A stretch of DNA of 64,000 nt from Dermatophilaceae bacterium Sec6.4 (GTDB taxonomy: Bacteria > Actinomycetota > Actinomycetes > Actinomycetales > Dermatophilaceae). The notes beneath the pieces were generated by a model, which did not search any database, was not told the DNA's origin, and saw only the letters and a list, made by a program, of their open reading frames with translations. The position numbers and the translations under genes were made by a program. Below, one piece after another: positions 8,010 to 17,479 of this stretch (the first letter of the stretch is position 1; every line of letters starts with the position of its first letter). The stretch covers positions 2,356,001-2,420,000 of the forward strand of contig CP144172.1 in NCBI GenBank assembly GCA_039636865.1, read 5' to 3'.

Positions 8010-10865
8010 TCAGGGTGCCTGCGGTTCGATGGCCTCGCGACGCTCGGCTTCCTGTTCGGCGTAGGTGCTCTGCGCATCGTCGGCCAACTGCTGCGGGTCC
8101 AGATCCGGATCCCCGGGCTGCGACTCATCCGTACGGGAACCGGGGTTGGCCTGGTGGGTGAAGTCTTCCAGTTCTGCGAGCACTGCGGCATGCTGGTCGA
8201 CGCAGAGCATCACCAGGTCGCCGGCGTTGGCCAACAGCACCGCGTGACGCACCGCCTGCGATTCGTTCGTGACGGTGGTGACCTGTCGACAGCGAGCACC
8301 CTGGTCCATGGCCCGTCGTGCGCCGCGGACCACCAGTTCGGCTGCTTCACCCGGAGCCCGCCGTCGGAGGTTCTCATCCTCACGCACCACCATGACGTCG
8401 AAGTGCTGAGCAGCGATCTCGCCCAATGCCTCGATGTCCTCGTTGCGTCGGTCACCGGCTGCACCGATCATCCCGATGCGGGAGATGCGGTGATCCAGCG
8501 CCTTCTGCCGTTGCTCGACGTACCCGTCGACGAATTCGCCCAGTTTCTCCATCCCGGGCGGGTTGTGGCAGTAGTCGACGAACACCTCGGCGCTGTTGAC
8601 CTCCAGCCGGTTCAACCGTCCGGGGGACAGATAGTAGGACGTGGTGTAGGTCCGCAAACCCTGGCGGATGTCGTGCAGCGGAGCACCGGCGGCGAAGGCG
8701 GCGCCGGCGGCTGCGAGCGCATTGGCGACGTTCATCCGGGCAGTGCCCCCGAAGGTGGAGGGCAGCAGGTGGGTCCAGGCCAGCGGCATCCGGCGCCGCC
8801 CCTGACGCAGCACGATCATCTCGCCGCGTTCGCTCTGCTCCAACAGCACAGCGCGGGCGCCGCGCCGGCACTGCTCCTCGACGAATTGCCCGATCTGGCT
8901 GTCCGGAGCCTGCATCGAGAACCACACGACGGTGCCGGAGCATTTGCGACGCATCGCGCGTACATGCGGGTCGTCGGCGTTGAGTACCGCGAACCCGTTG
9001 CGGGGAACGGCCTCGACGATGACGGCCTTGACCGCTGCAAGCTGCTCCAGGGTGTCGACGCCGCGAAGGCCGAGGTGGTCGGCAGCGATGTTGGTGACGA
9101 CCGCGATGTCGTTGCGGTCATAACCCAGACCTTCGCGCAGGATGCCACCGCGGGCCACTTCCAGCACCGCGAAATCGACCCGCGGGTTCTGCAGCACCAT
9201 CCGGGCGGACCTCGGCCCGGACGCATCTGCCCGGATCACCAGACGCTCGTCGATGACGATGCCGTCGGTGGACGTCATCCCGACCTTGCGCCCCAGGCCC
9301 TTCATGATGTGGGCGAGCATCCGGGACGTGGTGGTCTTGCCGTTGGTGCCGGTGACGGCGACGATGGGCACCCGCGACGGCGCGCCCGGTGGAAAGAGCA
9401 GGTCGACCACCGGTTTGGCGATGAACTGAGGTTCGCCGACGGTCGGGTGGGTGTGCATCCGGAAACCGGGCGCCGCGTTGACTTCGCAGATGGCGCCGCC
9501 CGTCTCGCGCACCGGCGCGGTGATGTCGGGGCAGATGAAGTCGATGCCCGCGACGTCCAGGCCGATCAGCTGCGCAGCTTCCTCGGCGATCTCGATGTTG
9601 TCCGGGTGGGCATCGAAGGTCCGGTCCACGGAGATCCCACCCGTCGACATATTGCCGGTCAGGGCCAGCTTCACGAGCTGATCGGCTGCTGGCACGCTCT
9701 CCCACTCCTGCCCCTGCGAGCGGACCAGCTCCAGCGCGCCGTCATCCATCTTGATCCGGGTCAGGACGTTCTCATGGCCTACTCCGCGCCGCGGGTCGGC
9801 GTTGGTGATCTCCACCAGTTCGCGCACTGTGTGCTCACCGTCACCAATGACATGGGCTGGGACCCGCTCGGCGATCGCCGCCATCCGACCACCGATGATC
9901 AGGCACCGGTAGTCCTTGCCGGTGATGTGCGACTCGACCTGCACAATGCCGCGTCGCGTCTGTTCCTCGGCGATCGGGAAGGCTGCGCGTACCTCGTCCT
10001 CGGACCGTAGATTGAGCACCACCCCGCGTCCGTGGTTACCGTCCAACGGCTTGACGACGACCGGGAATCCGATCTCGGTCGCAGCCTGCGCGGCGCCGTC
10101 AGCGGTGCGTACCGTCTGCGATCTGGGGACCGGTAGACCGGCCGAGCCGAGCAACGCGTTGGTCAGACTCTTGTCACCGGCGATGTCCACCGCCAGAGCC
10201 GAGGTGCGCGAGGTCATCGTCGCCCTGATGCGCTGAGCGTGCACGCCTTGACCCAGCTGAACCAGTGACGCCTGATTGAGGCGGGTCCACGGAATGTCCC
10301 TGCTGACGGCCTCTTCGATGATCGCATTGGTCGAGGGTCCGAACGCCGTCCGGCCCGAGGCAACCAGGAAAGCCTCCAACTCGGCCGGAAAATCGAAGTC
10401 CGGCTCCGCCTGGACGAGGTGATTGACAAGCCTGATCGCGAGCTGCCCGGCCGCCAGCGCGACACGCTCGTCCAGATACCCGAAGATGACGTTGTAACGA
10501 CCGGGTACTGACCGGTCCGCTCGGGTCTTACCGCGTCGTAGATCGTGACCGGCCTGCTGCTGCAACTGCAGTGCAACGTGCTCGGCGACGTGGCCCACCC
10601 AGGTGCCCTCACGCAGCCGCTCGATGAAGCCGCCGTGATGTCCACGCGAACAGGTGTGCCCCTCCAGACCGGGCAGGAAGTGCAACAGGCCGTCGGTGAA
10701 ACCGGGGAGCAGGTCCGTGGGGTACTGCTCGAGCACTCCGAGATCGACAACCAGGTGAACAGCCTTGTCGTAGGACCAGATGTTGGGTCCGCGGTAGACG
10801 CGCGCGGACACCGTCCTCAGCTCGGGGGCGGCGGGTTCGGTGGGTGTGGCGCGCTCAGTGGACAC
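8010..10865 (-). CDS. cphA: Cyanophycin synthetase CphA
   Basis: A 951-residue, full-length cyanophycin synthetase, which builds the poly-aspartate backbone with arginine side chains. Domains in order: N-domain (about 17-200) with GHVAEHVALQLQ at 91-102, the histidine motif of the primer-generating hydrolytic site reported in this domain; ATP-grasp (about 225-490) with VVVKPLDGNHGRGV and the metal-binding CEVNAAPGFRMHTHP; Mur-ligase (about 500-900) with P-loop TGTNGKTTT (505-513). All three look intact, so the enzyme should be active. It lies 83 bp behind cphB, in an order that suggests one transcript. The last 50 residues are acidic and divergent. The convergent gene 5740-7938 is a shortened paralogue. 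Confidence 0.96.
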   Translation of the reverse strand: MSTERATPTEPAAPELRTVSARVYRGPNIWSYDKAVHLVVDLGVLEQYPTDLLPGFTDGLLHFLPGLEGHTCSRGHHGGFIERLREGTWVGHVAEHVALQLQQQAGHDLRRGKTRADRSVPGRYNVIFGYLDERVALAAGQLAIRLVNHLVQAEPDFDFPAELEAFLVASGRTAFGPSTNAIIEEAVSRDIPWTRLNQASLVQLGQGVHAQRIRATMTSRTSALAVDIAGDKSLTNALLGSAGLPVPRSQTVRTADGAAQAATEIGFPVVVKPLDGNHGRGVVLNLRSEDEVRAAFPIAEEQTRRGIVQVESHITGKDYRCLIIGGRMAAIAERVPAHVIGDGEHTVRELVEITNADPRRGVGHENVLTRIKMDDGALELVRSQGQEWESVPAADQLVKLALTGNMSTGGISVDRTFDAHPDNIEIAEEAAQLIGLDVAGIDFICPDITAPVRETGGAICEVNAAPGFRMHTHPTVGEPQFIAKPVVDLLFPPGAPSRVPIVAVTGTNGKTTTSRMLAHIMKGLGRKVGMTSTDGIVIDERLVIRADASGPRSARMVLQNPRVDFAVLEVARGGILREGLGYDRNDIAVVTNIAADHLGLRGVDTLEQLAAVKAVIVEAVPRNGFAVLNADDPHVRAMRRKCSGTVVWFSMQAPDSQIGQFVEEQCRRGARAVLLEQSERGEMIVLRQGRRRMPLAWTHLLPSTFGGTARMNVANALAAAGAAFAAGAPLHDIRQGLRTYTTSYYLSPGRLNRLEVNSAEVFVDYCHNPPGMEKLGEFVDGYVEQRQKALDHRISRIGMIGAAGDRRNEDIEALGEIAAQHFDVMVVREDENLRRRAPGEAAELVVRGARRAMDQGARCRQVTTVTNESQAVRHAVLLANAGDLVMLCVDQHAAVLAELEDFTHQANPGSRTDESQPGDPDLDPQQLADDAQSTYAEQEAERREAIEPQAP

Positions 10866-10912
10866 GGCTGAACCTCCTGGTCGTTGGGGTGGGTGGCGTC
10901 AGGGGCGAGTGG

Positions 10913-10963
10913 GGTTAGTGCCTCAGCATGGTCAGTGCCTTCGCATGGTCAGTGCCTTAGTGC
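10913..10963. repeat. Three 17-bp tandem units over the cphB stop codon
   Basis: Units GGTTAGTGCCTCAGCAT (10913-10929), GGTCAGTGCCTTCGCAT (10930-10946) and GGTCAGTGCCTTAGTGC (10947-10963) stand head to tail with a few substitutions. The third carries the cphB TGA stop (10949-10951) and encodes the last residues; the others fill the cphB-cphA gap. Unit length and copy number match the repeat at 47101-47150. Confidence 0.85.
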
Positions 10964-11836
10964 CGCGGCAGCAGTCGCCGTGTCGTGCCGATCGCGACTG
11001 GATGAGACCGAGAGATCGGCGTGTTTCTCCACGAATTCGGTGAGCGTTGCACTCGGGAGGTCGAAGGTGGCACCGAAGGGCAAGGTATGCACCACGGCGC
11101 CGGTAACCAGCAGGGGAGCATCACGACGGGCCTCATGAGCGTCGGTCACGGCGTTACGGGCGTCGATGACGAACACCGCACCTGACCCAACCACGCGGAG
11201 CGTCCGACCGTCGGTGATCTCGGCTGCGGTGTCCTCGTCGATGCCCATGCCGAGCAGGCTCGGTGAGCCGGCCACCAGGGACAACAGCCTTCCGTACCGC
11301 GCGCGCTGGTCGAAGTGCTGGTCCACGATGACGCCCGGCAGCAGCCCCAGCCCGGCGGTGAGTTGGCTGGACCGCTGGCGGGGGGTGACACCTTCGTCGC
11401 CCATCGAGATCATGAACTGACTCATGATCGAAGCACCTGCAGAGGTACCCGCGACCACGGCGCCACGCTCATAGGCGCGTACCAATGCTGCGCCGAGTGG
11501 CGTACCGACGATCAGCTGGCTGAGTTTGAGTTGGTTACCTCCGGACAGGAAGATCCCGGTCGCCTCATCGACATGGGCAACCAGCTCTTCGTCCGCGCTG
11601 GCGCGACGGTCCTTGGGATCGACCGACACGATGCCTGCACACCCGAGGCGCTCGAACACGGTGGAGTACACCTCGACGACCTCGTCAGGCACCGATGAAG
11701 CGGTCGGTATGACGACCAACCGAGCCTTGCGTCCTCCCGCAAGCCGGACGAACCGTCGCAGGATGGTGACGCGACCCACCTTGTCCTCCGCGCCTCCGAT
11801 GATAAGCAACGAGCGCGGGGGTGCATCAGACATCAA
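10949..11836 (-). CDS. cphB: Cyanophycinase CphB
   Basis: A 295-residue serine hydrolase of the cyanophycinase (S51-like) family, which cuts cyanophycin into beta-Asp-Arg dipeptides. The nucleophile is Ser132 in AGTSAGAS. Other family blocks are LLIIGGAEDK at the N terminus, FLSGGNQLKL (96-105), GVIVDQHFDQRARYGRL and GMGIDEDTAAEI. No export signal is visible, so it should act on intracellular granules. The gene precedes cphA on the minus strand with a repeat-filled gap, so synthesis and degradation genes probably share a transcript. No isoaspartyl dipeptidase gene follows in this window. Confidence 0.94.
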   Translation of the reverse strand: MMSDAPPRSLLIIGGAEDKVGRVTILRRFVRLAGGRKARLVVIPTASSVPDEVVEVYSTVFERLGCAGIVSVDPKDRRASADEELVAHVDEATGIFLSGGNQLKLSQLIVGTPLGAALVRAYERGAVVAGTSAGASIMSQFMISMGDEGVTPRQRSSQLTAGLGLLPGVIVDQHFDQRARYGRLLSLVAGSPSLLGMGIDEDTAAEITDGRTLRVVGSGAVFVIDARNAVTDAHEARRDAPLLVTGAVVHTLPFGATFDLPSATLTEFVEKHADLSVSSSRDRHDTATAAAALRH

Positions 11837-11867
11837 GAGGGCCTCGAGAAAGAACCTTCATCGGGGC

Positions 11868-11907
11868 CCCCGCGAAGTATCGGAGCGCAGCGGAGAACTT
11901 CGTGGGG
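11868..11907 (-). terminator. Hairpin between serB and cphB
   Basis: CCCCGCGAAGT (11868-11878) and ACTTCGTGGGG (11897-11907) form an 11-bp stem with one mismatch around an 18-base loop. It begins 3 bases after the serB stop and ends about 31 bases before the cphB start. On the serB strand it has no trailing T-run (the T-run is on the other strand). It may therefore be a serB terminator or a cphB leader structure. Confidence 0.55.
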
Positions 11908-11910
11908 TTT

Positions 11911-13185
11911 TCAGCCATGGCGCGAGTCTAAGGAGTCGGCGTGATCGAGAGAATCGGGCGCATCGAGCAAGTCGGCGTCCTCGACCTCCTCGCGCGAGAT
12001 ACCCAGCAGATACAGAACCGCGTCGAGGTAGGGCACGCTGACCGACGCGTGGGCTTCGGCGCGCACCAACGGTTTCGCATTGAAGGCGATGCCCAGGCCC
12101 GCGATGGCCAGCATGTCCAGGTCATTCGCCCCGTCACCGACCGCGACAGTGCGCGACAGTGGCAACCCTTCCTGGTCGGCGAAACGGCGTAATGCGCGGG
12201 CTTTCTCAGCGCGATCAACCACAGCTCCGCTGACGCGACCGGTCAACCGGCCGTCCCGGATCTCCAACGCATTGGCGTGCGCGTGATGAATACCGAGTTC
12301 GGCAGCCAGCGGGCCGACGATCTCGATGAACCCGCCGGACACGACTGCCACGGTGAATCCGAGCCGCCGCACCGTGCGCACGAGGGTGGCTGCCCCTGGG
12401 GTGAGGCGGACCGCGCGGCGCACATCGTCCAGCACCGACTCGGGCAGCCCGGCGAGGGTGGCCACTCGTTCGTGCAGGCTCTGCGCAAAATCCAACTCTC
12501 CGGCCATGGCCCGCTCGGTGATCTCGTGGACCTGCGCCTCAACGCCTGCGTGCCGGGCGAGCAGTTCGATCACCTCGTCCTGGATCAGGGTCGAATCGAC
12601 GTCCATCACGAGCAGCCGTCGACCCCGTCGCTCCAGCCCGCCCGGTGCCACGGCGACGTCCACCGAATGGGTTGCCGCCAGCTTGGCCAGCATCGGTCCC
12701 AGGACGGTCACGTCGGCGCCGGACACATCGATCTCCAGTCCGGTGACCGGCATGCTGACCAACCGACGAACCCGGTCCATCCGCGCGCCGTGCGCAGTGA
12801 TCGCCGAGGTGATCGCACCGAGAGCCGTGGCGTGTAGCGGAGCACCGATGACGACGACCGACACCCGACCGGCCCGGTGCGGCTGCGACAACCCGTCGTC
12901 CGAAGGGGACTCGACGTGCACCTGGAGGCTGTGTCGATCGGCGACAGCCTCGACCGCGGACTGCAGTCGGTCCTGTCCGCAGCGCAATGTGGTGGTGACG
13001 GACAGGGTCAGCCATCCATGCACCGCACCCTGCGCAAGATCGATCACGTCCTCGTCGAGCTTTGCCACGACCGCCACCAGATCTGCTGTGCAGCTGGGGG
13101 AGTCCTGGCCGATCAGGACGAACCGCAGGGCGCTGGCAGCCGGCTGTGCGGTCGTCGCGATGTCGGGCGCGGTCTGCTCGCTCAC
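11911..13185 (-). CDS. serB: Phosphoserine phosphatase SerB with ACT-like N-terminal region
   Basis: A 424-residue HAD-family phosphatase for the last step of serine synthesis. The catalytic motif is [10 protein letters not shown] (DxDST), followed by SGGF, a Lys in DRAEKARAL and the metal-binding [10 protein letters not shown]. The first 190 residues form tandem ACT-like regulatory domains, as in long mycobacterial SerB. The GTG start overlaps the glgC stop codon (GTGA), so SerB translation is coupled to GlgC. The C-terminal tail contains a duplicated DSLD motif encoded by two diverged 12-base copies 18 bases apart. Confidence 0.94.
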   Translation of the reverse strand: MSEQTAPDIATTAQPAASALRFVLIGQDSPSCTADLVAVVAKLDEDVIDLAQGAVHGWLTLSVTTTLRCGQDRLQSAVEAVADRHSLQVHVESPSDDGLSQPHRAGRVSVVVIGAPLHATALGAITSAITAHGARMDRVRRLVSMPVTGLEIDVSGADVTVLGPMLAKLAATHSVDVAVAPGGLERRGRRLLVMDVDSTLIQDEVIELLARHAGVEAQVHEITERAMAGELDFAQSLHERVATLAGLPESVLDDVRRAVRLTPGAATLVRTVRRLGFTVAVVSGGFIEIVGPLAAELGIHHAHANALEIRDGRLTGRVSGAVVDRAEKARALRRFADQEGLPLSRTVAVGDGANDLDMLAIAGLGIAFNAKPLVRAEAHASVSVPYLDAVLYLLGISREEVEDADLLDAPDSLDHADSLDSRHG

Positions 13186-14429
13186 GCCTGCAGGACGGTG
13201 CCCTTACCGACCACCACGAGCCCGCTGTCAGTGACGGTCAGGCCGCGCCTACGGTCCTCGTCGTGATCGACCCCGATGCTGACGCCGTCAGGGACCTCAA
13301 CGTCCTTGTCGATGATGGCGCGGTGGATCGTGCAGTTGCGTCCGACCTTGACGTTGTCCAACAGCACGGAGTCCTCGATGCGTCCGAAGCTGTGCACATG
13401 CACGTTGGGTGACAGGACGGAGCGCTCGACCCTGGAGCCGCTGACAATGCAGCCCGGCGACACCATCGAGTCGACGGCAGTGCCCTGCCGGTCTGCCGAA
13501 CCATGGACGAACTTGGCCGGCGGATAGCTGCCGGAGTCAGTGAGGATCGGCCATTCGTAGTTGTAGATGTTGAAGATCGGCAGGATCGAGACCATGTCCA
13601 TGTGGGCTTCGAAGTAGGAGTCCATCGTCCCGACGTCGCGCCAGTACCCGCGGTCGCGGTCCGTGGCTCCGGGGATGACATTGTTCTTGAAGTCATAGGC
13701 GTAGGCCTCGCCGCGGCTGACGAAGTCAGGGACGATGTCACCACCCATGTCGTTCTTGCTCCCCTCGCGGTCGCCATCGCGAATCACGGCGTCCACGAGC
13801 GCATCGGTGGTGAAGACGTAGTTGCCCATCGACGCGAGGATCTCCTTCGGGCTGTCCTGCAGCGGCTCGGGATCGCTCGGCTTCTCCAGGAATGCCGCAA
13901 TGCGGTCGCTGCCCTTCTCCAGCTCGATGACGCCGAACTGGTCGGACTGCTCGATCGGCTGGCGGATCGCAGCGACCGAGCACTTTGCGCCCGACTCGAT
14001 GTGCTGGGCGACCATCTGGGAAAAGTCCATCCGGTAGACGTGGTCGGCGCCCACCACGACGACATAGTCCGGCTTCTCGTCGTAGATCAGGTTCAGGCTC
14101 TGGTGGATCGCATCCGCCGATCCGGCAAACCACTGCTTGCCCATCCGCTGTTGGGCGGGAACGGGGGCGACGTAGTTGCCGAGCAAGGTCGACATCCGCC
14201 ACGACTTGCTGATGTGACGGTCCAGGCTGTGCGACTTGTACTGGGTCAGCACGACCATCTTGAGATAACCGCTGTTCGCGAGATTCGACAGCGCGAAATC
14301 GATGAGGCGGTAGATCCCACCGAAGGGAACTGCCGGCTTGGCCCGGTCAGCAGTCAGCGGCATCAGCCGCTTGCCCTCCCCGCCGGCCAACACGATCGCG
14401 AGAACTTTAGGACCACCTGTGGCAACCAT
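13182..14429 (-). CDS. glgC: Glucose-1-phosphate adenylyltransferase GlgC
   Basis: A 415-residue enzyme that makes ADP-glucose for glycogen and maltose-1-phosphate synthesis. The N-terminal nucleotidyltransferase signature [20 protein letters not shown] is complete, followed by [22 protein letters not shown] and a C-terminal left-handed beta-helix rich in hexapeptide turns. I chose the ATG at 14429 because the family begins a few residues before the signature; an in-frame ATG at 14441 and an open frame to 14495 are alternatives. It diverges from glgA and its stop overlaps the serB start. Confidence 0.95.
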   Translation of the reverse strand: MVATGGPKVLAIVLAGGEGKRLMPLTADRAKPAVPFGGIYRLIDFALSNLANSGYLKMVVLTQYKSHSLDRHISKSWRMSTLLGNYVAPVPAQQRMGKQWFAGSADAIHQSLNLIYDEKPDYVVVVGADHVYRMDFSQMVAQHIESGAKCSVAAIRQPIEQSDQFGVIELEKGSDRIAAFLEKPSDPEPLQDSPKEILASMGNYVFTTDALVDAVIRDGDREGSKNDMGGDIVPDFVSRGEAYAYDFKNNVIPGATDRDRGYWRDVGTMDSYFEAHMDMVSILPIFNIYNYEWPILTDSGSYPPAKFVHGSADRQGTAVDSMVSPGCIVSGSRVERSVLSPNVHVHSFGRIEDSVLLDNVKVGRNCTIHRAIIDKDVEVPDGVSIGVDHDEDRRRGLTVTDSGLVVVGKGTVLQA

Positions 14430-14518
14430 GGCCCAAACCATAGGCCCATGGAGGTCCGATCGGCAGGTCTGCTCACCGAGCCGTGCGTGAACCACTCAGA
14501 GGGACTAGCGTCCCGGGA

Positions 14519-15730
14519 ATGCGCGTCGATCTGCTGACCAAGGAATACCCGCCGAACATCTACGGAGGCGCGGGGGTGCACGTCGCCGAGCTGGTGAAGT
14601 CCCTGCGGGCCTCAGGCATCCTGACGAGGGTGCGCGCGTTCGGCGCCCCGGTCGATGAACCGGACACGACCGGCTATCCGAACCTTCCCGAGCTCGCCGA
14701 CGCGAACGCCACCCTGCAGACACTCGGGGTCGACCTCACGATGAGCGCGGACTGCGTCGGAGCCGACGTCGTGCACTCCCACACCTGGTACGCGAACATG
14801 GCCGGCCACCTCGCATCGTTGCTGCACGGGATTCCGCACGTCATCACCGCTCACTCGCTGGAGCCGATGCGGCCGTGGAAGGCCGAGCAGCTGGGCGGTG
14901 GGTACCGCGTATCGTCCTATGTCGAGCGCACCGCCTACGAGAACGCTGCCGCCGTCATCGCCGTCTCGCATGGCATGCGGGCGGACGTCCTGCGTAGTTA
15001 CCCCGCCCTCGACCCGGCGCGGGTACACGTCGTGCACAACGGGATCGACTCGCGACTGTGGGCGCGCGACCAGTCGGAGCAGGCTCTGGAAATCGCCCGC
15101 AGGCACGGGATGGACCCCAGCAGGCCGTCGGTCGTGTTCGTCGGGCGGATCACCCGGCAGAAGGGTCTGCCCTACCTGCTCCGCGCGGCCGCGCAGCTGC
15201 CGCCGGACGTCCAGCTGGTGCTCTGTGCTGGTGCGCCCGACACCCCTGAGATTCTCGCGGAAGTGCAGGCGCTGGTGGCCGGCCTGCAGGAGTCGCGTGG
15301 CGGTGTCGTGTGGATCGACGAGATGCTGCCACGTCAGGAGGTTGTCGCACTCCTGTCGGCCGCGACGGTATTCATCTGCCCGTCCGTCTACGAACCGCTC
15401 GGAATCGTCAACCTCGAGGCGATGGCCTGCGAAGCCGCTGTTGTGGGCACCGCTACCGGCGGTATCCCCGAAGTTGTAGCTGACGGTGAGACCGGCTGGC
15501 TGGTGCCCATCGATCAGGTCGAGGACGGCACCGGTACACCGAAGGATCCTGATCTGTTCGTGGCGGACCTCGCCCGGGTGATGACCGACGCGGTCTCGGA
15601 CCCGCAGCGGGCGCGGGCGCGCGGCCGGGCCGGCCGCGAGCGGGCTATCCGCGAGTTCGGCTGGGACGCCATCGCCGAGCAGACCCAGGCTGTATACGAC
15701 CAGGTACACCGGGAGTGGGCGGCCCGGTAG
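14519..15730 (+). CDS. glgA: GT4 glycogen synthase / maltose-1-phosphate synthase
   Basis: A 403-residue GT4 glycosyltransferase. It begins MRVDLLTKEYPPNIYGGAGV, the start block of the actinobacterial GlgA/GlgM type, and has FVGRITRQKG in the middle and the donor-binding E-x7-E region (CPSVYEPLGIVNLEAMACE). This group uses ADP-glucose, and mycobacterial relatives make alpha-maltose-1-phosphate for the GlgE pathway. Which product applies here cannot be read from sequence. The ATG at 14519 is preferred over upstream in-frame codons because it gives the family N terminus. It diverges from glgC across 89 bp. Confidence 0.93.
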   Translation: MRVDLLTKEYPPNIYGGAGVHVAELVKSLRASGILTRVRAFGAPVDEPDTTGYPNLPELADANATLQTLGVDLTMSADCVGADVVHSHTWYANMAGHLASLLHGIPHVITAHSLEPMRPWKAEQLGGGYRVSSYVERTAYENAAAVIAVSHGMRADVLRSYPALDPARVHVVHNGIDSRLWARDQSEQALEIARRHGMDPSRPSVVFVGRITRQKGLPYLLRAAAQLPPDVQLVLCAGAPDTPEILAEVQALVAGLQESRGGVVWIDEMLPRQEVVALLSAATVFICPSVYEPLGIVNLEAMACEAAVVGTATGGIPEVVADGETGWLVPIDQVEDGTGTPKDPDLFVADLARVMTDAVSDPQRARARGRAGRERAIREFGWDAIAEQTQAVYDQVHREWAAR

Positions 15731-15799
15731 TGCGGTGCGCTCAGATGTAGGGCACACCTGTGCATAACCCCATGAGGAAGCCGTGCCACCGGGCACGCT

Positions 15800-16606
15800 G
15801 TGGCGATGGCGGATCATCTCAGGCTTCGCGCAGCCATGATCGAGCGCGGCGGGGTCGCACGGTGGGCGGACCTGAAGGCCGCTGTAGGTCGTCGCAGCAT
15901 CGAGGCGGGCTGCCGTGATGAAGTGGTCGTGCGAATCGGGTACGCCACCTACGTCTCGCCGGGTCTCGATCAGCATGCTGCGCTTCGGGCCCAGACCGGG
16001 GGAGTGCTCAGTCATCTCAGTGCCGCAGTCCTGCACGGCTGGTCACTCAAGCATCAGCCGATGTCCGCCTTCATCACCCTCAGGCCGAATGCCCGCAGAC
16101 CCAGCACCAAGGGAACACAACCTCGTTTCTTCTTTCGCCATGTGGGGATTGAGCAATGTGCCGACGGCGTGACCGAGCCGATCCGCACGGTGCTCGACTG
16201 CGCTCGCGACCTGGACTTTGGCGATGCCCTCGCTGTGGCCGACTCGGCGTTGCGGGCGAACGCGGTGACATCACCGGAATTGCTCGAGGTTGACGGGCTG
16301 TGCGTGCACCCGCAGTTCAGTATCGAGACGCCGTCCCAGTGGGCTCGCGTCGATCTCGCTGATCCGGCGTTGAGGATTGTGATCGAGGCCGAGGGCTACG
16401 AAACACACGGCACAAGAGGTGGGTTCGACAACGACTGTGCTCGCTACACGGCCTTGACGGCTGACGGGTGGTTGGTCTTGCGGTTCACCTGGACTCAGGT
16501 GATGCACCGCCCGACGTGGGTCGCTGAGCAGTTGGTTCGCGTGCGGGACCTACGGATGAACGGGTCCCGGCATGAAAACGAGCCTGGCGGAAGGAACGGA
16601 TGCTGA
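15800..16606 (+). CDS. AbiEi-like / DUF559 endonuclease-fold protein, apparently shortened
   Basis: A 268-residue protein of the common actinobacterial type with an N-terminal winged helix like the AbiEi antitoxin (RGGVARWADLKAAVGRR, VLSHLSAAVLHGW) and a C-terminal Vsr-like DUF559 fold (ARVDLADPALRIVIEAEGYE, then HG and YTALTADGWLVLRFTW). In relatives I remember, roughly 35 residues separate ALRANAV from the first beta strand (HPQFSIETPS); here the link is very short, suggesting an in-frame deletion. No AbiEii-like toxin partner is adjacent. GTG at 15800 or ATG at 15806 could be the start. A small hairpin (15782-15797) lies just upstream. Function unknown. Confidence 0.75.
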   Translation: MAMADHLRLRAAMIERGGVARWADLKAAVGRRSIEAGCRDEVVVRIGYATYVSPGLDQHAALRAQTGGVLSHLSAAVLHGWSLKHQPMSAFITLRPNARRPSTKGTQPRFFFRHVGIEQCADGVTEPIRTVLDCARDLDFGDALAVADSALRANAVTSPELLEVDGLCVHPQFSIETPSQWARVDLADPALRIVIEAEGYETHGTRGGFDNDCARYTALTADGWLVLRFTWTQVMHRPTWVAEQLVRVRDLRMNGSRHENEPGGRNGC

Positions 16607-16686
16607 ATAGTGGCCTCTCACCGGGATGCCGACCCACCGCTCCTTCCGCTGGGCTCGGCAGGCAGTCTGCAGCCGTTGCCACCGGG

Positions 16687-17454
16687 TCAGCGGGCGGGGC
16701 GCAGTCCGCCGAGCGCCAGCGCGCACGACGTGGTGGCCTGCGCGAGTGCACGATCGGCGCCGGCACGCAGGCGCAGCAGCAACGCGTGCCGCTCACCGAG
16801 GTCATGGACGCCGACGGCAGGGGATTCCTCCAAGGCGATGTCGACCGCGGCACCGATCGATCCGGCCAGCACCAGGATGCGATGCGCCCGCCCAGGTAGA
16901 CCCGGCGGCAGGCCCCACTCCCGGTCCCGCACCCGGGAGTCGACCTGAGCTCGCGCTGTCGAACCGGCCCACGGGCTGACGTCCAGCGTCTCGAACGCAT
17001 GGGTTGCCGCACGCACCAGGTCAGCGAGATCACGTTCGATCTGAGATTCCTGCAGGCTCTCCAACTGGTGGACGGGCGTCGGTTCGCAGTCGAATGCCGC
17101 CCAGGTGACCCGGGTGCCGGTATCGCCGTCCGGCCCGTAGGTCTCGATCGTGGGCACCAGCGCGCCGCCCAAGGCGGGTACGTAGACGCACTCGCCGACC
17201 TCTGCCGCAGCGCCGGTGAACGCGAAGTCCCCTCGCGGCATGCCGGTGAGATCACCGGGTCGAGGCAGGGCACATCCCAGTACCCGCTCGCCGAGGTCCT
17301 GCCAGAGGGCCAACCGATCCAGGTCGCCGCCTACGTGGTCGATGTCCGGCATCGAGCGACCGACGGCGTCTTCGAGGTCGAGGTGACCGGCCCATGCTGC
17401 GGTCACCCAGAGACTCAGACGCGTGGAGGCCGGGAGTGTTGACACGCCGAACAT
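16687..17454 (-). CDS. Conserved hypothetical protein
   Basis: A 255-residue protein that I do not recognise beyond a sense that it is conserved among actinobacteria next to this ABC ATPase. It starts MFGVSTLPASTRLSLWVTAA and has many acidic residues and several Trp. There is no signal peptide or clear membrane segment. A long open frame continues upstream to 17787, but that part lies antisense to the ABC ATPase and is low-complexity, so I place the start at the ATG at 17454. This leaves a 25-bp divergent gap to the ATPase start, close enough for shared control. Confidence 0.7.
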   Translation of the reverse strand: MFGVSTLPASTRLSLWVTAAWAGHLDLEDAVGRSMPDIDHVGGDLDRLALWQDLGERVLGCALPRPGDLTGMPRGDFAFTGAAAEVGECVYVPALGGALVPTIETYGPDGDTGTRVTWAAFDCEPTPVHQLESLQESQIERDLADLVRAATHAFETLDVSPWAGSTARAQVDSRVRDREWGLPPGLPGRAHRILVLAGSIGAAVDIALEESPAVGVHDLGERHALLLRLRAGADRALAQATTSCALALGGLRPAR

Positions 17455-17479
17455 CGTAGGTCGCCTAGGGTCGGTAGCC

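Noticed and set aside
8154..10010. 618-codon plus-strand open frame opposite cphA
   Set aside because: It is exactly antisense to a clear cphA, has a His/Gly/Arg/Val-rich composition and no family motif. Such frames are common opposite GC-rich genes.
13503..14537. 344-codon plus-strand open frame opposite glgC
   Set aside because: Mirror of glgC codon structure; no recognisable domain.
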